Shown here piece by piece: positions 23,559 to 45,110 of a stretch of 64,000 nt of DNA. The translations under genes were made by a program, and so were the position numbers. The notes beneath the pieces were generated by a model. The model was not told the DNA's origin and made no database searches. It saw only the letters and a list, made by a program, of their open reading frames with translations. Numbering within the stretch: position 1 is the stretch's first letter; each line of letters opens with the position of its first letter. This stretch comes from Cheilinus undulatus (taxonomy: Eukaryota; Chordata; Actinopteri; Labriformes; Labridae), in NCBI RefSeq assembly GCF_018320785.1, contig NC_054866.1, forward strand, positions 28,807,000 to 28,870,999. The letters are read 5' to 3'.

Positions 23559-23890
23559 AACATCCTTGTCTCATTTCTACTTAATGACTGGATGAGTGCC
23601 TCTGCCTCATCAAACTGTTTAGGAATGAGTACATTAATGCACTATAACTGCTGCTCACCACCACATGTTCTTTGTAGTAAGTCTGATTTCCCTTTTGTTT
23701 CATAAATACTGCAGGGTAACCAGTGAGAACTTCAAAAGCAGAATTGCAAGAAAGTGGTAAGAATGATAAAGGTCCGTATCATGTATTTGAAAAATACCAT
23801 TATCTCTCCAATCTTGAGTTTGTAATGATGCTTGAAAAATGTCCCTCTCTTCTGTTAAATAAAGCACAACTTTGTTAAAAAAAATGTTGA

Positions 23891-24470
23891 TTTTTTTTTT
23901 CACTACAATAAGCATAAAATTTTTGACACGGATGCATTAAGATAAAGTTAATTTATCGTAAATATAAAAATCAGAAAAATAGTTGATACTTTTTAAATGA
24001 GAAGACTTTGATTTTAAGTGAAATGGTTTAATAAATAAACCATGCCAAACATTTTAAAGTGCTATCATCTTTCAATAAGTAGGCCAGGAAAGTACATCCT
24101 ACATCTTGATCAAAACACTACACTGTACACACAAATGTAAATCCATGCCATTCAAGTACACAGGTTCACGGTTTCATATTTCTGTTTGCTGTATTTTGAA
24201 AAATATGACAAATTTAGCTTTGGCTGCTAAGCAAAGCTGACAGATCTGAGAGAATGGATATTTGAAAAAGTACCATTATTTTACATCCAGGATCCATTAT
24301 CTTGATTCTGATGACAATAGTTTCTAATTATCAGCTATTGATAAATATTTATGCAGTAACTAAAGAGTAGACACCATGTGTCTAAGTTCTTAAGTAAGGT
24401 ATAAAGACTGCAGCATCAGTTGTGCCATTTGATTGCCAGACTATATTAAATCATTCCATTTGACTTGATA
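23891..24470. other. Intergenic AT-rich DNA, nothing recognised
   Basis: No exon, repeat end or RNA gene seen between the candidate non-coding transcript and the Tc1 element. Confidence 0.4.
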
Positions 24471-25368
24471 CTGAACTTAGCACAAAAAGTAAGGAAATTT
24501 GTGTTTGGTAGATTATTTCTTTGTTGTAACAATGCATCTTGGCAATAAATCTTATATCATTAGAAAGCCTGTTTATTACCCTTTATAATAGTGTCATATT
24601 TGTAAGGAACATGCATTTGTGGGATGAGTCGCAGAGCTGGGTATGTGGGTTGGGCCCATGAAAGATTTACCAAATCTTTTCTGCCAGTGCCCAACAGCTT
24701 ATTTTGCTGTTGCTATTGGCTCTTGTTTTGAGCTTCTGGTACCCCCCAAGTGCTCCAATCAGGTGCCTGGTTGGCACCTGATCCTGCTCCCACAGAGCGG
24801 GGTTTATCAGAGACTACATCCAGAATTTGGGAGTGGAGAGGATGGAATGGCCTGCCAGCAGTCCTGACCTCAGCCCCATTGAACACTTGTGGGATCAGCT
24901 TGGGTGTGCTGTTCGTGCCAGAGTGACCAACAAAGAATGGGATGTCATCCCACAGCGGTCCCTCCAATCCCACCAGCATGAGGAGGAGGTGCCAGGCTGT
25001 TGTGGCTGTGTATGGTTCTTCCACATGCTACTGAGGCTCCTGTTAAATGAATAAACTGTTAAATTGCCAATATGTCTTGTTTCTTCAAACTTCAATCATC
25101 CAATTCACCAAACACCAAACAAGAGTCGATGAAAGAATAAGCTGTTTGGCATTGGCAGAGAAGATTTGGTAAATTTTTCATGGGCCCAACCCACATATCC
25201 AGCTCTGCTACTCATCCCACTAATGCATGTTCCTTACAAATGTGACACCATTATGAAGGGTCATAAACAGGCTTTCCAGTGGTATAAGATTTATTGCCAA
25301 GAAGCATTGTTACAACAAAGAAATAATCTACCAAACACAAATTTCCTTACTTTTTGTGCCAAGTTTAG
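24471..25368 (+). mobile_element. Internally deleted Tc1-like element with long inverted repeats
   Basis: Terminal inverted repeats of about 233 bp (24471-24704 and 25136-25368) match at roughly nine of ten positions by eye. Between them only the C-terminal end of a Tc1 transposase remains (MEWPASSPDLSPIEHLWDQL, about 24841-24900, then RARVTN and QRSLQS). This includes the last catalytic-region block of DD34E transposases (SPDLSPIEHLWD). The N-terminal two-thirds of the enzyme is missing, so the element is non-autonomous. Confidence 0.85.
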
Positions 25369-25668
25369 TTGATTTGCAGTCTAATATAGTCCCTAAAATA
25401 CCATTATAGTTTTAAAGCTTAATTTGGCACAGAAAGCCTGTAGATAGTGGCATAAATGTTTAAGTCTTTTTAGCCACACTCCTCTCAGTTTTAGGGAAAA
25501 CACTCCCAATGTAACATCCAGTGCTGTATTCCAACACAAACCCAAGATGCTTTAGAAAAAGACTCAATATAAGCTCTTCTTCTAGCAGTTGTCTATGTTG
25601 AACCAGTTCATTTGTTTCATAAAGTCCTCATGAAGCCGCAGCAGCTCCATCCTGAGAATAAGTGCTCT
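25369..25668 (-). other. phkg1 3' flank
   Basis: Probably contains the phkg1 3' UTR. No clear poly(A) signal could be fixed. Confidence 0.35.
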
Positions 25669-31962
<6,294 letters not shown>

Positions 31963-32039
31963 GATGAATGTGACGCTGCTTCACCTCAGAGACTGCACTA
32001 CTCGTCTCCCCTCACAGCTCACAACAGGATATCTGACAG

Positions 32040-34391
32040 AGACAGTTCACCTGTTAGTCTTTATGTCATACTGCTTAGCTATCATTGCTGCTGCATTAGA
32101 AGCAGAAAGATGATCTTATAGCACATGAAGCTGACTGAACTATTAAGCCAGTAATATGAGATGACAAATCATTTAGTTGACATAAGGTTAATCAGCAAAT
32201 ATTGTGATGTATGATGAAGTAATAATTAGGTGGACCTTTCTACAGTTTCTCCCCACATTTAAAAAAAATGTATTTTGAGCATCTAATGTTCTGCAGCTCT
32301 GCTGTATATTGTGTCACACACTGGAGTTCTTCTGTCATCAGCCACCACGTTTTGTGCTGGCAGCAGACACATCCTCTGTTTCAGAATGCTACTACTGTTG
32401 CTAGGTTATGAAAGTTGACTTCTGTTTCTCTTGGTAGTATCCATCATGTTGTTTATAAATAGCTCTATACGCTTGATATTTTCCTTTTTCCCAAGACAAA
32501 AATTAAAAGGACACATTTAACAAATGCACACATAGCATGTCCTGTTATTTACAGCAACTGTAGACTTGAAAAATGTAACCTCCAAAAAATGAGCCAGATC
32601 AGCATTTCCTTCACCTTTGCTGTTTACAATGCTGATATCAAAAGCCCGCCTTTTCTTGATTTTTTTATTGGCAAGTGAGAAGAGACATTGATGAGGACAG
32701 TGCAGTTCCAAAGATGAAGTGTTTTCAACTAAAGGTACTGTGTAAAACATTGGGCTGCATTGGTTTTGTATTGAGAACGAGCATTGCCAGAGCGAAACAT
32801 GGTGGCTGCGAAAACAGACCCTAAATGCAGGCTCAGGCTACATGATGTTATTGGTCATTCTCAAAACTAAGTCAGACTACATGACTAAAATCTTGACCCA
32901 TCATTGCTGACAGCCTGGCCACACAACAGGTATACTCCCGACAGACCATAATAGCTGTCTTCACCACTGTCTCTGCAATTGTGTGAATTCACAGGTGATC
33001 TGTTGGGGCAGGTCAAAGAGTGTCAGTCACTCTACAACAGGAGCACTCTTCATGACTGTAGCAGTCATTTGCTCAAAAAATTAAAAAACTACAAACAAGA
33101 AACAATTATGGATTGGATTATGGATAACAGTTATGGATGTATCAAGAGGAGGACAATATGGACCAGCTCTCCTTCAGACAAACTTAAGGTATGCATGTGA
33201 TAACGTAAAGATAATAAAATGTACACATTTGTTCCCTGGAGGGATCTTGTAAATGACGATGCAAATATAAGGAGCAAATTCTCTTGTTCTTGTTGGTAGG
33301 CATCAGGTTTCATATTGCTGACGTCAGGTCAGGGTGAAAAAAACTAGACAACCATGTAAGAAAATTTCTGAAATAATGGTCTTGTCGAACCATGGGGTGT
33401 CTTGGATGAGTCATTAATTATGTCATACTGTAAGACCATTTGTCGTTCCTGATGCTCAAAATCGGGCCCAACTTTCAACAATGAGCTGGGATGCTGCAGT
33501 CAAATTAAAATCTGGCTGATCCGTCTGATCTGACCTTAAAATAATCATTAACATAATAAGAATCACAAAATTGAGGCTTTTACTAAGATAGGGCCTTCTG
33601 TTTGGTTTATTTTTTTTTATTATTTTCTTGGATTAGTTTACAGTAAGTGGCAGTCATTAATCAAAAGGGGGCACATTTATTAAGGGGGTGCCCTAAAGCC
33701 CTCCAAGACCCCCTTGGCCTATGGCCCTGTTCTCATATCAATAATAAATGTAATTTTGTGGGGGGTTTTTAAAGAAAACATTGTAAGAAATAAAATTTTT
33801 TTATTCCAGATTAGCCTGTAAAAATAGATCAAAAATTTAAAAATCATATGGAGTCTTTGTATGCAGCTGTATACTGTACAGTAACAAAAATGTTAGTGTA
33901 GTTAAAGTGTTTTCCTCTCCAATGTAATACAGAATAAGTTCTGAGGATTACAAATCAGTTAAGGGCATTAAACTTGTTCTTAAGTAAAATCGTATCTAGA
34001 CTAAAAAGATGGCTGAAGGGCAGCAACATAAATATGGTTAAATTAATAAATGTACACGTTTAACCTTATTTGATTAATTTCAAATGATTCCAAGAATTAG
34101 ACATAGCCTATTTGGGTTGAGTTATTCTGTATAATGAATAACAGCCTATCCATATCACTGAAAGCTTCAGTTTGCTAAATCACTGTTTAAACTTTGAATA
34201 TTGAACATGATCCACTGTGTATGTGAATCCATTAGTTATAAAATGGTTTCACTCCCGAACATGTCATACCAGCCACAACGCAGCATTAGTTCTCGGTTTG
34301 TAAATGGGAGCCCCCCCTCTTCCTGTCACTATCTGACCTTCTCGCGTGCTCACGAACAAACATATTAAAAAAACAGTGCGTGGTCACTCAC
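32040..34391 (-). other. Probable phkg1 5' UTR intron
   Basis: A good acceptor (CTGTCAG|ATATCC on the minus strand, exon edge at about 32032) precedes the coding start. A donor (ACACG|GTGAGT) lies at 34391. The interval would be an intron in the 5' UTR. It contains a GC-poor 32.75-33.5 kb stretch that may be old transposon debris but was not classifiable. Confidence 0.4.
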
Positions 34392-34680
34392 CGTGTCTCG
34401 TGCTGGTCAGGGCCTGAAACAAACGTTGTCCATGATGGATATTCAGCTTGTGATCACCGTGTAGAGACAAGAGGACTGACAGAGATCCAGTCAGACCAGA
34501 GTGCTGCAGCGCTTTAGAGGGGCCGCTGCCATTGCGAAGGGTGAGCTTTAATGTCAGATGCCAAAAATAAATTGTTGCCTCCACGGCAGCAGCACACTCT
34601 GAACGCGTGTCCACACAAAAACTGGATCCATGAAATGACACCCTGCAGCTGAATGGGACACTGAAAGAGACAGGCTGCCC
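34392..34680 (-). promoter_or_regulatory. Probable phkg1 untranslated first exon and promoter
   Basis: The minus strand ends in a strong donor at 34391. Upstream is a TTTATTTTTGG TATA-like stretch near 34560-34572 and GC-richer sequence. The assignment rests on position and splice signals only. Confidence 0.35.
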
Positions 34681-35266
34681 TACATTAACCTCATTAGTTC
34701 ACATGCAGTTATCGTTCCTGTAAATTTCATTGAAGCTGGAGTGCGACAGGTGCTGTCCCTCTGTGGAGTCTCTCTGAAGGTGCTAGATTCTAATGAGAGC
34801 CACTGCAGGTAAAAATAGAAATGTTTCTTGGAGAGAACAGTAATGACAGTCTGTCTGGGATGAAAATAAATCATCACACCTTACAGTTTTTTTATAATTC
34901 AAGTGCTTTATTCATTTGTTACCAAGACTTGTGTCCAACTGTTGAATGAACACAGTTGTAACAGGTGGTTTTACATCTTCATCCATTATTGCAGCACATA
35001 AATAGAAGGGACCTCAATGTAAAAGCTCTGGGAAAAATCAAACTAGCATCAACTCAAAGCATGCAAAACCAAAATATATAAACATTATTTATAAGATAAG
35101 ATTTACAAGCTCTGCTGCTCCTGAGAAATGACTACGAAGAAGTGTCTGATGATAATCTGCTGTCCAGATAAAACATGTTTATTGATCACTTGTTAATCAG
35201 GTTCTCCTGGTATCCCAAATGATTTGCTAGGTCAGTTTGTGTGTGCTTCATTTTCTCCCAAGGTTC

Positions 35267-38200
35267 TCACGAAAGACCTGTAACGGACAGAAATGACTTA
35301 GACAAAATTTATGCATTCAATTATTTATTGTAATTAGTTATATCATTTGATCTATTTTAAAACTGAAAATCAGTTCAGGCAACTAGAGCTGGTTATTTGT
35401 AGCATGGAGAAAGCAAGAACCCCAACCCATGGCTAAATGAAGTACTGCAACACATTACATCAGCACTGTGCAGAGTAGTGTATGACTTCTGGTTTATTAA
35501 ATCATTATGTAAAGTCTCCTGTTTTAAAACTGAAAAAAAAACAGTAATAGTACAAAAAATAACAAGTCTATGCATGTAATGCAAATATCTGTCAATAATA
35601 AAGTGCAATGATCCTACCTACACTAAACTAAACCTACACACCTTTTTTGTGTGTGTGTGTCTTAAAAAAGGAAGCGTAATATTCACAAGCGATAATGAAT
35701 TGAACCGCCAAACTGGACTGCCAAAGACATCTCTTAAAAAGCTCAACATCCTTTAACACACTCACCATTAGCAAATTTGCACTGTTTCAGCACCTCACTG
35801 AAGCCCTCACAGAGTTTGAGGTCACTCTGGCTTTGAGCACACTCGATGAATTGTTTGAGCTCATATGAGCATGCCTGCTGCTGCTGGGGGACCTCCTGCT
35901 GGTACATGGGCTGTGATTGATATGGCTGTCCCTGGTATGGCTCCTAAAAGCAGAGGTGGAAAAAGTACAAGACTATCATACTCAGGGAAAAGTTCAGCTA
36001 CTTTGGTTAAATTTTACTTATGTAGATGTACTGAGTAGCTACTTTTGGCTACCATTGCAAAGTGAAATAGGATCTTTCCTTCTATGCAATAACAAGAGAA
36101 TATACATATCTAACAAGGTTGCTTTTTTATAAAGTGTGATTTAACCTAAAGTGAAACATGATGTCTGTTATGGGATGAAATGTGGAATCATTCGCTTGCT
36201 TTGAGCTATTGACCATTCTGTGAAGTGAAAACCAAACTACTGCTTTCGTGTCTGACAGAAAGCTTGGACCTCCTTGTTTTGACTTTTAATTTGAATTCTT
36301 TACTCAGTACTGGATGCTTTTCAAAATACCATAAAGTACAACACTTCCTCCAAAATATATATGCATAAAAGTAAAATTACTGAAAAACACAAGTAAAAAA
36401 AAAGTGCAACTACACAAAAAGCTACTCAATTACAGTAACTTGAGTAAATGTAATCAGTTACTTTCCATCCCTGCCTACAAGACACAAGGTAGCCATGGGA
36501 TCCTTCATACATCTGCTTTACACATGATTATTTTAAGATCAAAGTTATGTAAGTGGTGAGAGGCACTCCTCTTTCAACTTGTGGCAGCAACAATGTGACT
36601 GCATATTTAACTAAGTGTTTACAGTTTTATTCTGCATTAAATCATAGTTAACTAGTTTCTAAATTAAAAAAAAATGTAAAATTGCAATGGTCATATTGAC
36701 TGTTTGACTTCTTCCTGTTTCTTTCCTCCAAAGGCAAATTCTAAGGTGTTTTGAACATCATTACTTCATTCTATTCCCTCTGGAAAATTGCTGTGTTTAC
36801 ACAAAATAAAATACAAACCAAAACCAGAATAAAAGTAAACACCAACACAAAAAAAAAAAAACCACCACAATCCTATGCTCAAGTTGAAGTAAACCACTTT
36901 AGCCACAGGGGTTTGTGTTATTGTGAAAGATATATCCTAGGAAGTTATTCAGTAACTATAAGCCATGAAACTTGAGCACTATTTTTCATTAGTATGTGCT
37001 TACTTTTACTTTCCAAACACTCAGACACCTGCTTTTTGGCTACTACAGTCCTTTCTTCCATACTCCAGCCACCCTAATCCTCCCTGAGGCTATTCTCATC
37101 TTCTGGCCTGCTAAAGCACACTTCATTTACCTGATATGTGACGTCGGGCCTGGCAGGCTCAGAGTGTCCTCCACTGAAGCCTCCAGTCATGGCGTGGCCA
37201 AGGGTGTGTCCAACAGCAGAGCCCACTGCTACTCCAGCAGCTGTACTCGCCATCTGGGCAAAAAGCCCTGGCTGCCTAGGTGCTGCAGCTGGAGCACCTA
37301 CAGCTGATGGAGGAGCCTGTGTCGGAGCAGGAGCATAGGAGGGAGGAGGTGCAGCCCGAGCCATAGGTGGTGGTGATGGAGGAGCCCGACTGCAAAGAAA
37401 GGGTTGTTTCATGGGTTGTTTTGTACCCTAACTTTAAGATTACTTTTCAGCTGCTTATTATGAACAGTGTAACCACATTCATCTAAGTATACAGGAATAA
37501 AACTGGGTCAACTTTTAACTTTAACTTTTTATAAATAAGTCAAAATGAACTGTGGGTGGCACTGTTGCAGAGTGTCATTTCAGGTCACCCATATGAGGTT
37601 CCTTCTGCTCCATTATGTTATGAAACTACTGAAAAAATAAGAAAATGTCGAACACAAGAAGTCCCATGTCATTTATAGTAAAGTTGAAGAAGCTAAACCA
37701 GATGTGCGCTAACAAGTCTTTCATTTGGCGAGTAGTTTATACTAATGGTCGGCAAGAGAGATTCACTTATCATGGAGGAAAGCAGAGGCACAGACAAGTG
37801 AAGCAAATTTCCACCACAAAATAATTATACAAACAAATGAGACTTAACAGACAAGGTCAAAAATAAAGCACAATTTAAATATTTAACAATAATATTTAAA
37901 AACTGATGTAAAATGTTTATCAGGAGATTACATCACCATCAGTCTACGCTTAAAGAAAATGACGCAGATTAGACCGTGTGACCTTCATTATACCCCTCAA
38001 AGACTTTGAGCAAACTGGTTTGTTCAATAAGAAGATATTCAGCTGAATTTATTCAGAACTACTGTAAATCTGTTAAAGTTGAATTAAAAGTAATTTCCCC
38101 GGCGAACTGAGGCTAACATACGCTACCCCACTTAACAGTAACGCTAGCCACTCTTTAGCTCACATAAGCCTACACACAAACCTCACCTAAACTTAAAAAA

Positions 38201-38273
38201 TATATGATTAAATATCAAAGTACCTGGCTGGAGGGGGCATCCTGGATCCCCGGCTTCTGCTCCCTCTTGGCAT
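35267..38273 (-). CDS. chchd2: CHCHD2 (coiled-coil-helix-coiled-coil-helix domain 2), 4 exons
   Basis: Small twin-CX9C protein of the mitochondrial intermembrane space, associated with MICOS and respiration. It also acts as a nuclear stress-responsive regulator. Minus-strand exons: 38273-38224, 37389-37131, 35943-35766, 35277-35267. The total is 498 nt (165 aa). The start [20 protein letters not shown] is the family's basic N-terminus, followed by a Pro/Ala-rich stretch. The conserved hydrophobic helix ([39 protein letters not shown]) and [10 protein letters not shown] come next. The CHCH domain has [11 protein letters not shown] and [11 protein letters not shown], each a CX9C pair, and the protein ends FANGLS. 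The last coding exon is only 11 nt. The acceptor of exon 3 is formed by a hAT element end (see findings). Confidence 0.96.
35951..36473 (+). mobile_element. hAT miniature element in chchd2 intron 2
   Basis: Ends CAGAGGTGG and CCATCCCTG (imperfect inverted repeat). It is flanked by an 8-bp target duplication, CCTAAAAG (35943-35950) and CCTACAAG (36474-36481), with one mismatch. Repeated AGTAC/AAGTA motifs inside are typical of this family. No transposase present. Confidence 0.85.
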
Positions 38274-38454
38274 TTCTAAATTATTTGTTTAGTTTAAGCT
38301 AACAGATAACAACAAACGCAAGACTAGGATGCCACACTTGTTTGTGGATAGCTGTCGACCTTTAGCAAGCTAATCCGGAACCTTCTACATGTTACGTCAT
38401 TCGTCGCTGGAGTTACTTCCGGTATGACAAACACGGGGTTTTACATTTAAGCTG
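38274..38454 (-). promoter_or_regulatory. chchd2 5' UTR and proximal promoter
   Basis: About 180 bp between the chchd2 start codon and the TTTTG microsatellite. It contains CCGGAA/TTCCGG ETS-type sites (AATCCGGAACC near 38371 and ACTTCCGGTATG near 38416), common in mitochondrial-gene promoters, and TTACGTCATTCGTCG near 38391 with a CRE-like TACGTCA. Site function is inferred. Confidence 0.5.
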
Positions 38455-38595
38455 TTTTTTGTTTTGTTTTATTTTGTTTTGTTTTGTTTTGTTTTGTTTT
38501 GTTTTGTTTTGTTTTGTTTTGTTTTGTTTTGTTTTGTTTTGTTTTGTTTTGTTTTGTTTTGTTTTGTTTTGTTTTGTTTTGTTTTGTTTTGTTTG
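38455..38595. repeat. TTTTG pentanucleotide microsatellite, about 27 units
   Basis: Almost perfect GTTTT tandem array with one early A interruption, about 185 bp upstream of the chchd2 start codon. It generates spurious Lys/Asn-rich and Phe/Val-rich ORFs on the two strands. Confidence 0.98.
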
Positions 38596-38599
38596 CAGT

Positions 38600-40619
38600 C
38601 TAATGTTTTTTTCCCCTATTTTCATATTTTGACTCCTCCCAGTCTCAGACAATAGTAAGAAAAAAAATATCCATTTGAAAATAGAAAAAGGCAAAGAAAT
38701 ATACATTTTTAAATAAATGTGTATTTCTATGGACTTTTCCCTTTTTCTTTATTTCATTAATTGAGGACGCGAATGCAAACAGGGCACATTCAAACATCAA
38801 GGCATATCCGATACAACACTTAGGTTAAGTGAAAATAAACAGCTAAAAGGGCAAAAATAATAAAAAATAATAATAGACATCGACTGAACATCTTTTCCTT
38901 TTCACACTCCTGAAGGATGTATTTTCTTCTAATTGAAGGAAAAACTGCTGTAACAAAGTCTGTCTGATAAATTTGTTGGTCTATTCAGGTTTTCCCACAG
39001 AACTGGCTTTGCCCCTGTCAAACCCAGTGAATGGGCCCTCACCAGTTGTGATTTATTGAGGAGATTAATGCATGCGTGTTGGATCAGTAGCATTGATATT
39101 AACTTCCTGGCTGACAGTTAATTTATTTTGGAGCTGAAATGTGCGTCATCTATTATTGGGTTCTGTGTTCCAATTACTTATTCATGCCAGTTTATAACCT
39201 GATTTCATTCATGTTTCTGCTTTGGGTACATTAATCATCACAAAAGTCTGTAGAGCTGCAGAGCTGTCTCAGTCTAGGTTAGACCTTAGAAGGGATAACT
39301 GGATATCATCCTGTTATAAATCCTTAATGTGCATTTAAGGTTGACATTTCACACAAAATTTCTCGAAACTTAACAAAGTTCCTTCATCACCCATAAAATG
39401 AGCAACAGCCCAAACTTTTCTGGAACACCATTTTTCTAAATACACAGATTTTTTGGTTTGGAAACACATATCTATTATTATGAGGGTGGTGTGTGGAGTG
39501 AAGGCATGTTTATAAATCAATTCCAATAGAGCAGGACTTGCTGATGGAAGGCTGAGTTTAACTGGAAGTTTTGTGCAATCAAAAAGTAATATAATGTCTA
39601 TTCCTCCTATCTTTTGGAATTTAAAATTCAGAATACTATGTTACATAGTCTATTCTCGATATAGGATTGAACTATTCCACTTTTAAGATTTAATTCATGA
39701 CATTGACACCAATCACATTTCTGACTCCATCTTCAGAAGTTTCCACCATGTCATCATTTCTAAAGTACTGAACGTTGTTTTTCCATATGAACTTGATGTG
39801 GTTACTGGTAATTGCTTTAATAATTTTCCCTGTTAGGGGTGAGGAGAAAGCAGGGTATCTCTTTGTAAACACCTGTATAAAATTGATTTATATTTATCTA
39901 TATCATTCAAAATATTAATTTTGTCTAATATGGTTTCATCTTTATCAGTAACAATTGCCAAATATTTTTCCACCTTATGTTGTATGATGGTTGCAGAGGA
40001 TTTTCCCCTTTTTTGTATTCCATGTGACTATTGTTCACAAAAAAGGTGCTGTATTTGGAGAAAAATTATAGCTACAAAAATTATGTGTCCATCTCAAGTT
40101 TCTTTCTTTCCTAATCAATTATGGGTTGTCTCATTTAGGACTTTTGAACTGATGAGATTGTTCTACTTTTGGAGTTTTCAACAAGGCTAATCAAAGTAGC
40201 TGTTTAGTCATATGTCTAGCTATACCACATATTTCAAGACATTTGGGTTTTAAATAAACTTATATTTAATTTGGGCTGGCTATTTAAAGCTTGAAAGCAA
40301 TACAGTCAGAAACAATACATCCCCATGTTTCTTATGTTTATTCTTGAGTAAACCGACATGTATATACGGCCAAAAGCACCATTCAAAAATATATTTTTTC
40401 TCCTTTTCAGTAAACAAAAATGTCTCATCGTATACCAGTACATTACAGAAAATGTACATTTTAGGTATAAAATCATATGTAGCATTTAACAGCCATGTTG
40501 CATCTCATAATAATTTAAATAAAGACAAGATTTGAAGTTAACACAAGATACTTGTGCCCAACTGAAAAGGATAAGCACTCCAAAGATATTTAAATTCTAA
40601 AGTAAAGAGAAAGCAAAAC
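38600..40619. other. Intergenic between chchd2 promoter and the FAM98 3' end
   Basis: AT-rich. Contains the interspersed repeat at 39020-39195. The short ORFs around 39335-40535 lack recognisable motifs. Part of 40.3-40.6 kb may be the FAM98 3' UTR on the minus strand. Confidence 0.45.
39020..39195 (+). repeat. Unclassified interspersed repeat, copy 2
   Basis: Aligns in inverted orientation with 20283-20465 (shared blocks GTGAATGGGCC, GGATCAGTAGCAT, GAGCTGAAA, CTATTATTGGGTTCTG, TTATTCATGCC). Neither terminal repeats nor a coding remnant seen. Confidence 0.65.
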
Positions 40620-44946
<4,327 letters not shown>

Positions 44947-45110
44947 TGTCTTTGTAATTATATATCAATCATAAAACTACATCTGCCCACAGCTGTAGCT
45001 CTACCCACCCGATGAAAGTCCAACAGTGTTTTTAAAACATACTTCCTCTTTCTATGCTTAATATCGGACCCATGCCGCCACCTGCTGGCCGGAGTCTGAC
45101 TTCTTTATAC
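44947..45110 (-). promoter_or_regulatory. FAM98-gene promoter region with CTCF-like motif
   Basis: Upstream of the FAM98 start codon. GCCGCCACCTGCTGGCCGG (about 45074-45092) resembles the CTCF core and is nearly the same as the motif in front of nipsnap2. TSS not determinable. Confidence 0.35.

Larger units (their letters stand above)
22450..23890 (+). ncRNA. Candidate spliced non-coding transcript (possible snoRNA host)
   Basis: Inferred gene model, not a recognised gene. Exon 1 starts somewhere near 22450 and ends at 22785 (AAGAG|GTAATT). Exon 2 is 22873-22956 (CACAG|G ... GAG|GTAAGG). Exon 3 is 23206-23444 (CTACAG|G ... GATG|GTATGT). Exon 4 starts at 23715 (CTGCAG|G) with an AATAAA signal at 23858-23863. 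The only clear start in exon 2 gives MEELPS and a stop, so no protein is supported. The region around exon 1 is less AT-rich and has CACGTG E-box motifs. Introns 2 and 3 each contain the paired hairpins described separately. It is divergent from psph, in the place where CCT6A lies in human. Confidence 0.4.

Noticed and set aside
32979-33200. 73-aa ORF (LLGQVKECQSLYNRST) with faint MADF-domain look
   Set aside because: The resemblance is limited to a few residues, and no transposon ends or partner gene could be shown.
38413-38706. 97-aa Lys/Asn/Gln-rich ORF and its Phe/Val/Leu-rich mate on the other strand
   Set aside because: Both are translations of the TTTTG microsatellite.
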